Shown piece after piece: positions 1 to 6,172 of a DNA stretch of 38,105 nucleotides (its first letter is position 1; each line of letters begins with the position of its first letter). The stretch is taken from the NCBI RefSeq assembly GCF_002198665.1, contig NZ_MWLM01000005.1:1-38105 (forward strand), given 5' to 3'. The position numbers and the translations under genes are program-made. The notes under the pieces were generated by a model. The model was not told where the DNA came from. It made no database searches and was given only the letters and a program-made list of their open reading frames with translations. This DNA is from Novosphingobium sp. B 225 (GTDB taxonomy: Bacteria > Pseudomonadota > Alphaproteobacteria > Sphingomonadales > Sphingomonadaceae).

Positions 1-81
1 TTCGAAGCCGGGCTTGGGCTTGCTGGCGGCGTGGGCGGGGGCGGTGAGCACAACCAGCGCGCAAAGTGCCGCTGTCATCAT
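1..81 (-). CDS. flgH: Partial exported protein, probably flagellar L-ring protein FlgH (N-terminus only)
   Basis: Only the first 27 codons are in the window; the gene continues off the left edge. The visible part is a signal peptide (hydrophobic residues about 3-15, AHA-type cleavage) followed by a Lys/Pro stretch. Two ATG codons stand in tandem (81 and 78). FlgH is inferred from position: it is the next gene after flgG in the usual flgBCDEFGHIJ order. FlgH is normally an outer-membrane lipoprotein, but no clear lipobox cysteine is visible near the cleavage site, so the name rests on gene order. The Shine-Dalgarno sequence lies inside a strong hairpin (82-109). Confidence 0.5.
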   Translation of the reverse strand, partial: MMTAALCALVVLTAPAHAASKPKPGFE

Positions 82-109
82 TCTCCTCTCCCGCAAGCGG
101 GAGGGGAGA
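82..109 (-). promoter_or_regulatory. Hairpin covering the ribosome-binding site of the flgH-like gene
   Basis: Positions 82-94 and 97-109 form a nearly perfect inverted repeat (CTCCTCTCCCGC against GCGGGAGGGGAG, one mismatch) with a tiny loop. On the minus strand the right arm contains GGAGAGGAG and ends one base before the tandem ATG codons, so in flgG-flgH mRNA the Shine-Dalgarno sequence would be paired. It could limit translation or stabilise the upstream mRNA. It also resembles the C/G-rich hairpin halves of the repeats elsewhere in the window, so it may simply be a repeat that landed here. Confidence 0.5.
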
Positions 110-146
110 TCAGCGGCGATGGCCTGCGGCATCGACATTACCTTCC

Positions 147-935
147 TCACAGCGTCTGGTTCGCGTTTCTGAGCATTTCATCGACGGCCGAAATCATCTT
201 CGAATTGATCTCGTAGGCGCGCTGGGTCTCGATCATGTCGACCAGTTCCTCGACCACATTGACGTTGCTGCTCTCCAGCATCCCCTGCCGGATCGAACCG
301 CGCCCGCCATCGCCCGCGACGCCGATCTGGGCCGGGCCGCTGGCGGCGGTTTCGGCGAGGTAATTGTCACCCAGAGATTGCATCCCGGCCGGATTGGCAA
401 AGGCCGCCAGGGTAACCTGGCCCAGCTCGGTCGGGGCACTGCTGCCCGCGACCAGCGCCGAAACCGAACCATCCGCGCCGATCGTGATCGCGCTCGCACC
501 TTCGGGAATGGTGATCGCGGGGATCACCGGATAGCCCTGCGCGGTAACCAGCTGGCCTTCCGCCGAGCGGCTGAAATTGCCCGCGCGGGTATAGCCGAGC
601 TTGCCGCCGGGCAGCTGGACCTGAAAGTAGCCCTCACCATCAAGAGCCATGTCAAGCGAGTTGCCGGTGGTGCTGAGCGTGCCCTGGGTGGTGATCGAGG
701 TGGTCGATTGCACCCCTACCCCGGTGCCCAGGTTCAGGCCGGTGGCATAGGCAGTTTCGCTGCTGCTCTGCTGCCCGGCGATGCGGGCGTCCTGATAGGC
801 CAGCGTGGCAAAGTTGGCGCGGTCGCGCTTGAACCCGGTGGTGGCGATGTTCGCCAGGTTGTTGGCGATCACCCGCATCCGGGTATCCTGGGCTTCAAGC
901 CCGGTGCGGGCGACGTGGAGAGCGGAAGAGGGCAT
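147..935 (-). CDS. flgG: Flagellar basal-body distal rod protein FlgG
   Basis: FlgG builds the distal rod of the flagellar basal body, exported through the flagellar type III system. At 262 residues it has the normal family length. The N-terminus carries the rod/hook signature (VIANNLANIATTGFKRDR, residues about 22-39), followed by the L-GTGVGVQS segment and the SLDMALDGEGYFQV core typical of FlgG. The C-terminus has the helical LESSNVNVVEELVDMIETQRAYEINSK block that packs in the rod. It follows flgF by 30 nt with an AAAGGAA ribosome-binding site and is sixth in the flgB-to-flgG operon. Confidence 0.96.
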   Translation of the reverse strand: MPSSALHVARTGLEAQDTRMRVIANNLANIATTGFKRDRANFATLAYQDARIAGQQSSSETAYATGLNLGTGVGVQSTTSITTQGTLSTTGNSLDMALDGEGYFQVQLPGGKLGYTRAGNFSRSAEGQLVTAQGYPVIPAITIPEGASAITIGADGSVSALVAGSSAPTELGQVTLAAFANPAGMQSLGDNYLAETAASGPAQIGVAGDGGRGSIRQGMLESSNVNVVEELVDMIETQRAYEINSKMISAVDEMLRNANQTL

Positions 936-965
936 TCAGGAATTCCTTTCGAGAAGGGGCAGGTG

Positions 966-1706
966 TCACGACATCCGCATCAAACTGGCGCCGCCTTCAT
1001 CCAATTCCTTGGCGGTGGCGATCAGCTTGGTGCGCATGTCGTAGAGGCGCTGGGCCTCGACCATTTCGACCATGACTTCGCTGGGTTTGACGTTGCTCTG
1101 TTCCAGCGCGCCTGACAGCACGCGGGCGCTTTCATCGCGCGGCAGGACGCCGCCCTGTTCAACCCGGAACAGCCCGTCGAGCCCCTTGAGCACGGCCGAG
1201 CCGCGCCAGTTGGCGAGCTTGAGTTTTTCGACCTGCTGCGGTGGGGCATCGGGGTTGGTCTTGTCGCGCACCAGCACCGCGCCGTCCGGGCCGATCGATA
1301 CGTCGCTGCCCAGCGGCAGGCTGATCGGGCCGTTTTCGCCGACCAGCGGATAGCCTTCGCCGTTGACCAGCAGGCCATTGGGCGAAATCGACAGGTCGCC
1401 GCGCCGGGTATAGGCTTCTTCCTCGCCCATGGCCTGGACGGTCAGCATGGCATCGCCCTGCATCGCCACGTCGAGGCCGCGCCCGGTCTGGGTGATCGAT
1501 CCGGGGGTCATGATCGCGCCGTGGACTTCGGCATCGGTCATCGCCCGGGCTTCCAGACTGGGGCCCTGCAACGTGATCGGCGTCACCCGCATCACTTCGG
1601 CACGAAAGCCGATGGTCTGCGCGTTGGCCATGTTGCTGGCGATCATCCGCTGCCGCGCCATCGAAGCGTTCATGCCGGTCACGGCGGTCCAGATCAGGCG
1701 GTCCAT
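966..1706 (-). CDS. flgF: Flagellar basal-body proximal rod protein FlgF
   Basis: FlgF forms part of the proximal rod. The 246-residue product starts MDRLIWTAVTGMNASMARQ and carries the rod signature variant MIASNMANAQTIGFRAEV (residues about 21-38), the DVAMQGDAMLTV core and the C-terminal EQSNVKPSEVMVEMVEAQRLYDMR helix. It is separated from flgG by its shorter core and the lack of the SLDMALDGEGYF motif. The start follows the flgE stop by 10 nt with an AAAGG site. It is co-transcribed with flgB-C-D-E upstream and flgG downstream. Confidence 0.94.
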   Translation of the reverse strand: MDRLIWTAVTGMNASMARQRMIASNMANAQTIGFRAEVMRVTPITLQGPSLEARAMTDAEVHGAIMTPGSITQTGRGLDVAMQGDAMLTVQAMGEEEAYTRRGDLSISPNGLLVNGEGYPLVGENGPISLPLGSDVSIGPDGAVLVRDKTNPDAPPQQVEKLKLANWRGSAVLKGLDGLFRVEQGGVLPRDESARVLSGALEQSNVKPSEVMVEMVEAQRLYDMRTKLIATAKELDEGGASLMRMS

Positions 1707-1716
1707 GGTTCAGCCT

Positions 1717-2529
1717 TTATGTGCGCAGATTGACGATGGTCTGCGACAGCTGGGTGGCCGTATCGATCGCTTTGGCATTGGCCTGGAAATAGCGCTGGGC
1801 GGTGATCAGCCCGACCATTTCCTCGGCAATGTCGACGTTTGACTGTTCCAGGCTGCCCGACAGGATCGTGCCGAACCGGCCCGCGCCGGGCTGGTTGTAA
1901 TTGGCGACGCCCGAGATCCCGGTTGCCTGCCAGTCCTGCCCGCCGGTCTGCAGCAGCCCGCCCGGCGACACGAAATTGGCCAGCGCGACCTTGCCGATCG
2001 TCGCGGTAGAGCCATCGGCATAACTGGCTATGACCGCACCATCCTGCTTGATCTGCACCGCGACAAAGTCTGAGCCCGCGCCGTTGACGATCGGGGCCTG
2101 CGCGTCGATCGGCGTGGTCGAGGTTACCGTGCCGGTGGCATCGACCGGCAGCACCTGCAACCGGCTGCCGCTGGAGTCGGTGATATAGCCCGAACCATCC
2201 ATGCCGAAATTGCCGTTGCGGGTGTAAAAGGTCTTGCCGGTGACCGGATTGACCTTGGCGAAGAAACCTTCGCCGTTGATCGCCATGTCGAGCGACGAGC
2301 CGGTCTGCTGGATCGGGCCAAGCGAGAAGTTCTGGTCAACCGCCTGAACGGTCGAACCGATGCCCTTGACCAGCTTGGGATTGGCCGAGGCCGAACCGGC
2401 CACGATGTCGGCAAAGTTGACGCGGCTTTTCTTGAAGCCGGTGGTTTCGGCATTGGCCAGGTTGTTGGCGATGACCGACAGTTCGGTCTGCGCATTCCTG
2501 AGGCCGTTGAGCGAGGTGTAGAACGACAT
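1717..2529 (-). CDS. flgE: Flagellar hook protein FlgE, short form
   Basis: FlgE polymerises into the hook, the universal joint between rod and filament. The N-terminus (MSFYTSLNGLRNAQTELSVIANNLANAETTGFKKSR) and C-terminus (LEQSNVDIAEEMVGLITAQRYFQANAKAIDTATQLSQ) are clear hook signatures. The protein has 270 residues against about 400 in enterobacteria, so the surface-exposed D2-type insertion between the two core halves appears to be missing; comparably short FlgE proteins are known in some other bacteria. It sits between flgD and flgF, as a hook gene should. The start has an AAGGAG site 11 nt after the flgD stop. Confidence 0.93.
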   Translation of the reverse strand: MSFYTSLNGLRNAQTELSVIANNLANAETTGFKKSRVNFADIVAGSASANPKLVKGIGSTVQAVDQNFSLGPIQQTGSSLDMAINGEGFFAKVNPVTGKTFYTRNGNFGMDGSGYITDSSGSRLQVLPVDATGTVTSTTPIDAQAPIVNGAGSDFVAVQIKQDGAVIASYADGSTATIGKVALANFVSPGGLLQTGGQDWQATGISGVANYNQPGAGRFGTILSGSLEQSNVDIAEEMVGLITAQRYFQANAKAIDTATQLSQTIVNLRT

Positions 2530-2540
2530 GGTACGTCTCC

Positions 2541-2825
2541 TTAGGCGGTGGTCGGGGTGGTCTGGGCGGCGGCCTGCGCGGCCATGACCCGGTCGAGCTG
2601 GACGGAAATCGCCTTCAGCGTCGAATTGATGTCGTTGATCCCCGACAGCGAGGAAAACTGCGCCATCTGCGCAATCATTTCCTTGTTATCGACCGGCTCA
2701 AGCGGGTCTTGCAGCTTCATCTGCGTGGTCATCAGCTTGATGAAATCGGCCTGACCCAGAGTGGTCTTCTTGGCACTGGTCGCGGCGGCGGTCTGAACTG
2801 CTGAACTAGCTGAAATAGTGGTCAT
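2541..2825 (-). CDS. flgD: Flagellar hook-cap/scaffold protein FlgD, truncated form
   Basis: FlgD caps the growing hook and guides FlgE assembly. This product has only 94 residues and contains just the conserved N-terminal FlgD segment: LGQADFIKLMTTQMKLQDPLEPVDNKEMIAQMAQFSSL (residues about 23-60), then a short helix and a Thr/Ala tail. The C-terminal Fn3/tudor-like cap domains of classical FlgD (more than 200 residues) are absent. The reading frame ends cleanly and flgE begins 11 nt later, so this is not an obvious frameshift. The start overlaps the flgC stop by 4 nt, indicating translational coupling. Confidence 0.9.
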   Translation of the reverse strand: MTTISASSAVQTAAATSAKKTTLGQADFIKLMTTQMKLQDPLEPVDNKEMIAQMAQFSSLSGINDINSTLKAISVQLDRVMAAQAAAQTTPTTA

Positions 2826-3232
2826 TTCATCCTCATCGTATCGAGCATCAATTGCTTGGCGGTGGACAGGGCCTCGATCATGTTCTGGTACTGGCGCGAG
2901 GCGTCGAGCATCTCGACCATCTCGGCGTTCTCATCGACCGGGGCGGACCAGACATCCCCGTTGGCATCGGCCAGGGGGTGATCGGGCTGGTGTTCCTTGA
3001 CCGGCGCGGCGCTGCTGCGCTGGATCGCGCCGACCCGGACGGTGGAAAGACCGCTGGCCTTGTCCATCTGCTCGGCAAAGACCGCGCGGATCGGGCGATA
3101 GGCGTCGGCTTCGCTGCTGCTGACCGACCCGGCATTGGCCAGGTTTGAGCTGGCTGCGTTCATCCGGACAAGCTGCGAAGACATCGCGCGCTGGGCAACG
3201 TCGAACAGGGTCAGGGGGGCTGGGGCGGCCAT
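2822..3232 (-). CDS. flgC: Flagellar basal-body rod protein FlgC
   Basis: FlgC is a proximal rod subunit. The 136-residue product has the rod N-terminal helix with SSNLANAGSVSSSEADAYRP, a FlgC-type motif, and the C-terminal VDENAEMVEMLDASRQYQNM helix shared by rod proteins. I chose the ATG at 3232 because an AAGGG site lies 9 nt upstream; an in-frame TTG at 3238 would sit only 3 nt from that site. The gene starts just after the flgB stop and overlaps flgD by 4 nt. Confidence 0.94.
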   Translation of the reverse strand: MAAPAPLTLFDVAQRAMSSQLVRMNAASSNLANAGSVSSSEADAYRPIRAVFAEQMDKASGLSTVRVGAIQRSSAAPVKEHQPDHPLADANGDVWSAPVDENAEMVEMLDASRQYQNMIEALSTAKQLMLDTMRMK

Positions 3233-3234
3233 GG

Positions 3235-3582
3235 TCAATCACCCTTCAGCGCGCGGGTGATCGTATCGACCCGCCCGCGAATGAAGCTGAGCGTCGCCTG
3301 ATAGCCCACCGCGTTTTCGGCAAAGGCGGTCTGTTCGGTGGCCATTTCCACCGTGTTGCCATCCAGGCTGGGCATCACCGGCATGCGGTAAGAGGTGGCC
3401 TTGCTGACCGCCTGATCCTTGCCCAGCCCTTCGCTGCGCGCTTTGAGCGCAGCGGCGAAATCAAAGTCGCGGGCCTTGTAGCCGGGGGTCCCGGCATTGG
3501 CGATGTTCGAGGTGATAAGGCCGAGCCGCTCGGACCGAAGTTCGAGCGCCATTCCGTGAATTCCGAACAGGCTGCCTGCCAT
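3235..3582 (-). CDS. flgB: Flagellar basal-body rod protein FlgB
   Basis: FlgB is the innermost rod subunit and the first gene of this operon. The 115-residue protein begins MAGSLFGIHGMALELRSERL, followed by SNIANAGTPGYKARDFDF (residues about 25-42), the FlgB/FlgC family signature. The C-terminus (FAENAVGYQATLSFIRGRVDTITRAL) is the usual closing helix. The frame is open upstream to 3717, but ATG 3582 has a GGAG site and places residue 1 where family members start; the extension would cross the sigma-54 promoter. The leader from the predicted start point is about 27 nt. Confidence 0.94.
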   Translation of the reverse strand: MAGSLFGIHGMALELRSERLGLITSNIANAGTPGYKARDFDFAAALKARSEGLGKDQAVSKATSYRMPVMPSLDGNTVEMATEQTAFAENAVGYQATLSFIRGRVDTITRALKGD

Positions 3583-3619
3583 CGTACTGGCTCCAGTTGC
3601 ATTGCGTCGCGCTGTGATC

Positions 3620-3636
3620 AGCAAGCAGCGTGCCAA
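3620..3636 (-). promoter_or_regulatory. Sigma-54 (RpoN) promoter of the flgBCDEFG operon
   Basis: The minus strand reads TTGGCACGCTGCTTGCT, an exact match to the -24/-12 consensus TTGGCACG-N4-TTGCW with the invariant GG and GC separated by the required 10 bases. The predicted start point is near 3609, about 27 nt before the flgB ATG. Sigma-54 promoters need an AAA+ activator such as FlbD or FleQ, which is not in this window; rod and hook operons of many proteobacteria use this class. Confidence 0.85.
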
Positions 3637-3774
3637 GTGCGGCATTGCGCGGTTCGGCCCCCGGCGCCGGCCCCGCAGGCGGCAAAATGCTGCCGGAGCC
3701 CGGCAAATTTCGTCCACTGGGGGAGAAAATTGCCGCCTGCTGCCGTTCTGGGCGGTGAAGGAGCGTCACCCCCC

Positions 3775-4449
3775 ATGAATCTCGCAAATCTGATCGACGG
3801 CGGATCGGCGCTGATCGTGTTCGGCGGCACCGCGCTGGCGACCGTGATGCGCTGCGGCCTGGCCGATTGCGGCATCACGCTGACCAAGCTGATGCAGCTG
3901 GGCCAGCGCCAGTTCGATGCCGATCAGACCCGCGCAGAGCTGGCGGTGCAGGTTCAGGGGATCCGTCAGGACGGAATCCTGCGCGCCGTGCCGCGCCAAC
4001 TGGGCGACCGTGAGTTCGACGAAGCGACCGACGCGCTGATCGGCACCCGCTCGGTCGCGGCCCTGCTTGACCGGCACGAGGCGCACCGTGCCCAGCGCAT
4101 GGCGTTGGCCGACCGCGCGGTCCGCACCCTGGCCCAGGCGGCGGAACTGGCGCCGGTGTTCGGTCTGGCGGGCACGCTGGTCTCGCTTAGCCAGTTGCCG
4201 GCCGATGGGCTGGCACGCGGAGCCTTTACCGGAGCGATCTCGATGGCGGTGGTGACAACGCTTTATGGTCTGCTCTGCGCCAACTTGCTGCTCGCCCCGC
4301 TTGCCCGGATGGTCGAACGCGCGGCCCAGGCCGAAGAGGAAGCGCGGCAAGCGGTGATTGACTGGCTTGCCGCCCAGGTCGCGGGCGCGGTGCCGCCCCG
4401 GCGCACACCGGGCCAGCGCCCGGCCCTGCGGGAGGCCGAACTGGTATGA
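3775..4449 (+). CDS. Small MotA/TolQ/ExbB-family proton-channel protein in the flagellar cluster
   Basis: MotA-like inner-membrane protein, 224 residues. The N-terminal segment IDGGSALIVFGGTALATVM matches MotA membrane helix 2, so helix 1 of classical MotA (about 290 residues) is missing. A cytoplasmic stretch with LLDRHEAHRAQRMALADRAV leads into ELAPVFGLAGTLVSL (about 124-138) and ISMAVVTTLYGLLCANLLLAPLA (about 155-177), which align with MotA helices 3-4 including the Pro and Gly-Thr positions. Three helices in all give a TolQ/ExbB-like topology. ATG 3775 has an AAGGAG site. It is divergent from flgB and overlaps its partner gene by 4 nt. Stator function is inferred. Confidence 0.8.
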   Translation: MNLANLIDGGSALIVFGGTALATVMRCGLADCGITLTKLMQLGQRQFDADQTRAELAVQVQGIRQDGILRAVPRQLGDREFDEATDALIGTRSVAALLDRHEAHRAQRMALADRAVRTLAQAAELAPVFGLAGTLVSLSQLPADGLARGAFTGAISMAVVTTLYGLLCANLLLAPLARMVERAAQAEEEARQAVIDWLAAQVAGAVPPRRTPGQRPALREAELV

Positions 4450-4883
4450 AGGCGCGCGCCGGGTCCGGCTGGCAATATGTGATGACCGACCTGTCGATGA
4501 TCCTGTTCATGATCACCGCGGCGGCGGTCAATGAAACGCCGCCCTCCCCGGCCCGGCCGGTGCTGGCGGCCAAGGCTCCGGTCGCGCCGCCCGCTTTGGG
4601 TGAACCGATTGCGGTATGGCGCAGCGGGCCCGGCGCGCCCGACCTTCGGCAATGGCTTGCCGGGCAGGCGGCAGATCCCCGCCAGCGGCTGACCGTGATC
4701 GGTTCCGCCAGCCAAAGCGCCGAAGCCCTTGCGCTCGTCGCCAGCGCGGGCCGTCCCGCGCGGGTGCTGCTCGAATCCGATGGAGACGGCGCGCCATTCG
4801 CGACGCTGACCTATGATCAGGGAGTGGACATGGCACGGCCCTTGCAGCCGGAAGGTAAAGCTCTTGCTGCCAAGGAACCCTGA
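4446..4883 (+). CDS. Small MotB/ExbD-like single-span partner protein
   Basis: Product of 145 residues. A single membrane helix follows the short cytoplasmic N-terminus: QYVMTDLSMILFMITAAA (about 10-27), with Asp15 placed like the essential proton-carrying Asp of MotB, TolR and ExbD. A Pro/Ala linker leads to a roughly 75-residue periplasmic part ending in LTVIGSASQ and ARVLLESDGDG, either an ExbD/TolR-like domain or a much reduced OmpA-like domain; I cannot decide by eye. A full peptidoglycan-binding OmpA domain, standard in MotB, is not visible. ATGA overlap with the MotA-like gene implies a two-protein complex. flgA follows after 2 nt. Confidence 0.65.
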   Translation: MKARAGSGWQYVMTDLSMILFMITAAAVNETPPSPARPVLAAKAPVAPPALGEPIAVWRSGPGAPDLRQWLAGQAADPRQRLTVIGSASQSAEALALVASAGRPARVLLESDGDGAPFATLTYDQGVDMARPLQPEGKALAAKEP

Positions 4884-4885
4884 CC

Positions 4886-5380
4886 ATGCTGCGCCGTCTT
4901 GCCCTGACCCTGTCCCTGATTGCCGCTCCGGCCACGGCCAAGCCCGGCCAGGCCGATTTGGCCGCAATCGATCAGGCGGTGGCCAATTTCACCGGACTGC
5001 CGCTGGGCAGCCCGGGCGGCGCGGCGGCTCCGGTTGACCGGCGGCTGCGGCTGGGCAGTTGCGGCGTGCCGCTGGCGCTCAGCTGGTATGGCAGCCGCAA
5101 TGACAGCGTGCAGGTCGATTGCCCGGTCGCGGGCGGCTGGCGGCTCTATGTGCCGATTGCCAGCCGCGGAGCAGCCACCCCCGCGCCCGCCGCGATTGCC
5201 AAGGGTGATGCGATTTCGATCAGTGTCAGCGGCGATGGCTTTGCCGTGGCCCAGCCCGGCGAGGCGCTGGAATCCGGCCCGGTGGGCGCATGGATCAAGG
5301 TTCGCACGCTGGGCAGCAATGCCCAGCCGATGCGCGCCAGAGTGCTGCGGCCCGGCCAGACCGGAATTGATTTGCCGTAG
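4886..5380 (+). CDS. flgA: Flagellar P-ring assembly chaperone FlgA
   Basis: FlgA is a periplasmic chaperone for P-ring protein FlgI. The 164-residue product has a signal peptide (residues 1-18, cleavage after ATA), then an N-terminal region and a C-terminal SAF-like domain (AIAKGDAISISVSGDGFAVAQPGEALESGPVGAWIKVRTLGS, then RARVLRPGQTGID), the part that defines FlgA. It is shorter than enterobacterial FlgA (about 220), mainly in the N-terminal half. It starts 2 nt after the MotB-like gene and ends at a hairpin (5382-5399), so it closes that transcription unit. Confidence 0.88.
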   Translation: MLRRLALTLSLIAAPATAKPGQADLAAIDQAVANFTGLPLGSPGGAAAPVDRRLRLGSCGVPLALSWYGSRNDSVQVDCPVAGGWRLYVPIASRGAATPAPAAIAKGDAISISVSGDGFAVAQPGEALESGPVGAWIKVRTLGSNAQPMRARVLRPGQTGIDLP

Positions 5381-5381
5381 A

Positions 5382-5399
5382 GCGGCATTTTTCTGCCGC
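5382..5399 (+). terminator. Hairpin after flgA
   Basis: GCGGCA (5382-5387) and TGCCGC (5394-5399) form a 6-bp stem around a T-rich loop, starting 1 nt after the flgA stop. There is no long T-tract after it, so it may be a weak terminator or an mRNA-stabilising hairpin. It separates flgA from the promoter-like sequence ahead of flgM. Confidence 0.4.
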
Positions 5400-5405
5400 C
5401 CTCCC

Positions 5406-5432
5406 TTAAAGGGTGAAAACGGGTGCCGTCCT
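5406..5432 (+). promoter_or_regulatory. Possible sigma-28 (FliA) promoter of flgM
   Basis: TTAAAGGG at 5406-5413, an 11-base spacer and GCCGTCCT at 5425-5432 resemble the flagellar sigma-28 pattern (TAAAGTTT-N11-GCCGATAA): the TAAAG and GCCG cores are present, the outer bases are not. The start point would fall near 5440, leaving about 24 nt before the flgM ATG with its AGGAG site. Confidence 0.4.
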
Positions 5433-5463
5433 AGCCTGTGTAGTCAAACCCAGGAGCGGCACC

Positions 5464-5760
5464 ATGCCTCCCATCGAACTTGGACCCACAGGTCTTCCAG
5501 CGGCCCGCGCCGTCGGCGCGGTGGATGCGCGGAGCATTCGCAGCGCAGCCGGAGCGAAAGATAGTCAGGCGGCCCCCGTCGCCAGCGAAACGGTCACCGT
5601 CGAACGTAGCGATGCGCTCGATCCGGGGGCGGCCCCGGTCGACAGCGGCCGTGTGGCCGAAATCCGCAAGGCGATCGAACAGGGCGAATATCCAGTGATC
5701 CCGATGCGGGTGGCCGATGCCATGATTGCAGCCGGAATGCTGCTGAGGAGCGGACAATGA
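5464..5760 (+). CDS. flgM: Anti-sigma-28 factor FlgM
   Basis: FlgM binds FliA and holds back late flagellar genes until the hook is complete and FlgM is exported. The 98-residue protein has a low-complexity, probably disordered N-terminal half and the conserved C-terminal sigma-binding segment VDSGRVAEIRKAIEQGEYPV (about 62-81) followed by MRVADAMIAAG. ATG 5464 is preceded by AGGAG; an earlier in-frame start (5413) would run through the promoter-like sequence. It overlaps flgN by 4 nt, and fliA lies about 3.4 kb downstream. Confidence 0.88.
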   Translation: MPPIELGPTGLPAARAVGAVDARSIRSAAGAKDSQAAPVASETVTVERSDALDPGAAPVDSGRVAEIRKAIEQGEYPVIPMRVADAMIAAGMLLRSGQ

Positions 5761-6116
5761 GTGGAGCAAGCGACCTGCGCGAAAATCTGCGGCAGATGAT
5801 TGCCGTGCTGCAGGCCGAACGGCAGGCGCTTGCCGGGCTGGACCTTGATGCCATCATCGGCGCATCGCAGGACAAGATCGCGCTGTGCGGCACGATCGAT
5901 GCCCATGGCCCGTTCTCGGAAGGCTATGCAATCGACGAGGAATGCCGCGGGCTGCTCGATGCGGCGCGGCGGCTGAACGAGGTAAACCGCCAGGTTCGCA
6001 ACCTGATTGCCGCCAATGTCGCGGCGCGGCTTGATGCCCTGACCGGCTCGCCCGCTCTCTACAAAACCGGCACCGCCCCGCGCGCTGCCTATGCCTATGC
6101 CGGAGTGCGCGGCTGA
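5757..6116 (+). CDS. flgN: FlgN-like flagellar export chaperone
   Basis: FlgN proteins are small, all-helical cytoplasmic chaperones that deliver the hook-filament junction proteins FlgK and FlgL to the export gate. This 119-residue product is predicted helical (LRENLRQMIAVLQAERQALAGLDLDAI near the N-terminus, then LLDAARRLNEVNRQVRNLIAANVAARLDAL), which fits the family. Sequence conservation in FlgN is weak, so the ATGA overlap with flgM, the standard flgM-flgN pairing, is the strongest support. No FlgK or FlgL gene is in the window. Confidence 0.75.
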   Translation: MSGASDLRENLRQMIAVLQAERQALAGLDLDAIIGASQDKIALCGTIDAHGPFSEGYAIDEECRGLLDAARRLNEVNRQVRNLIAANVAARLDALTGSPALYKTGTAPRAAYAYAGVRG

Positions 6117-6117
6117 T

Positions 6118-6134
6118 TTGGCACGGTGTTTGCT
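6118..6134 (+). promoter_or_regulatory. Sigma-54 (RpoN) promoter of the transglycosylase-flhA-fliA operon
   Basis: TTGGCACGGTGTTTGCT matches the -24/-12 consensus exactly, with the correct GG-to-GC spacing. It begins 2 nt after the flgN stop. The start point is expected near 6146, about 27 nt before the TTG start at 6173. It places the export gate gene flhA and the sigma factor gene fliA under sigma-54 control. Confidence 0.85.
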
Positions 6135-6172
6135 AAACAGTTCCCGATTGCCAACCGCATCGGGAATTCGGC

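Noticed and set aside
66..1115. Long open frame of 349 codons on the plus strand across flgG and flgF
   Set aside because: It is a GC-rich shadow: the minus strand encodes clear FlgG and FlgF proteins, and the plus translation has no recognisable family motif.
2541..2825. flgD as a pseudogene
   Set aside because: It is short but retains the conserved N-terminal segment, coupled start and clean end just ahead of flgE; the remaining gap is too small for lost sequence.
3145..3774. N-terminal extension of the MotA-like gene upstream of 3775
   Set aside because: It would cross the sigma-54 promoter and run antisense through flgB and flgC; ATG 3775 has a good ribosome site and begins at MotA homology.
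3583..3774. Possible sigma-54 promoter for the MotA-like gene on the plus strand
   Set aside because: Only TGGCTC-type fragments with the wrong GG-to-GC spacing were found; how this gene is started remains unknown.
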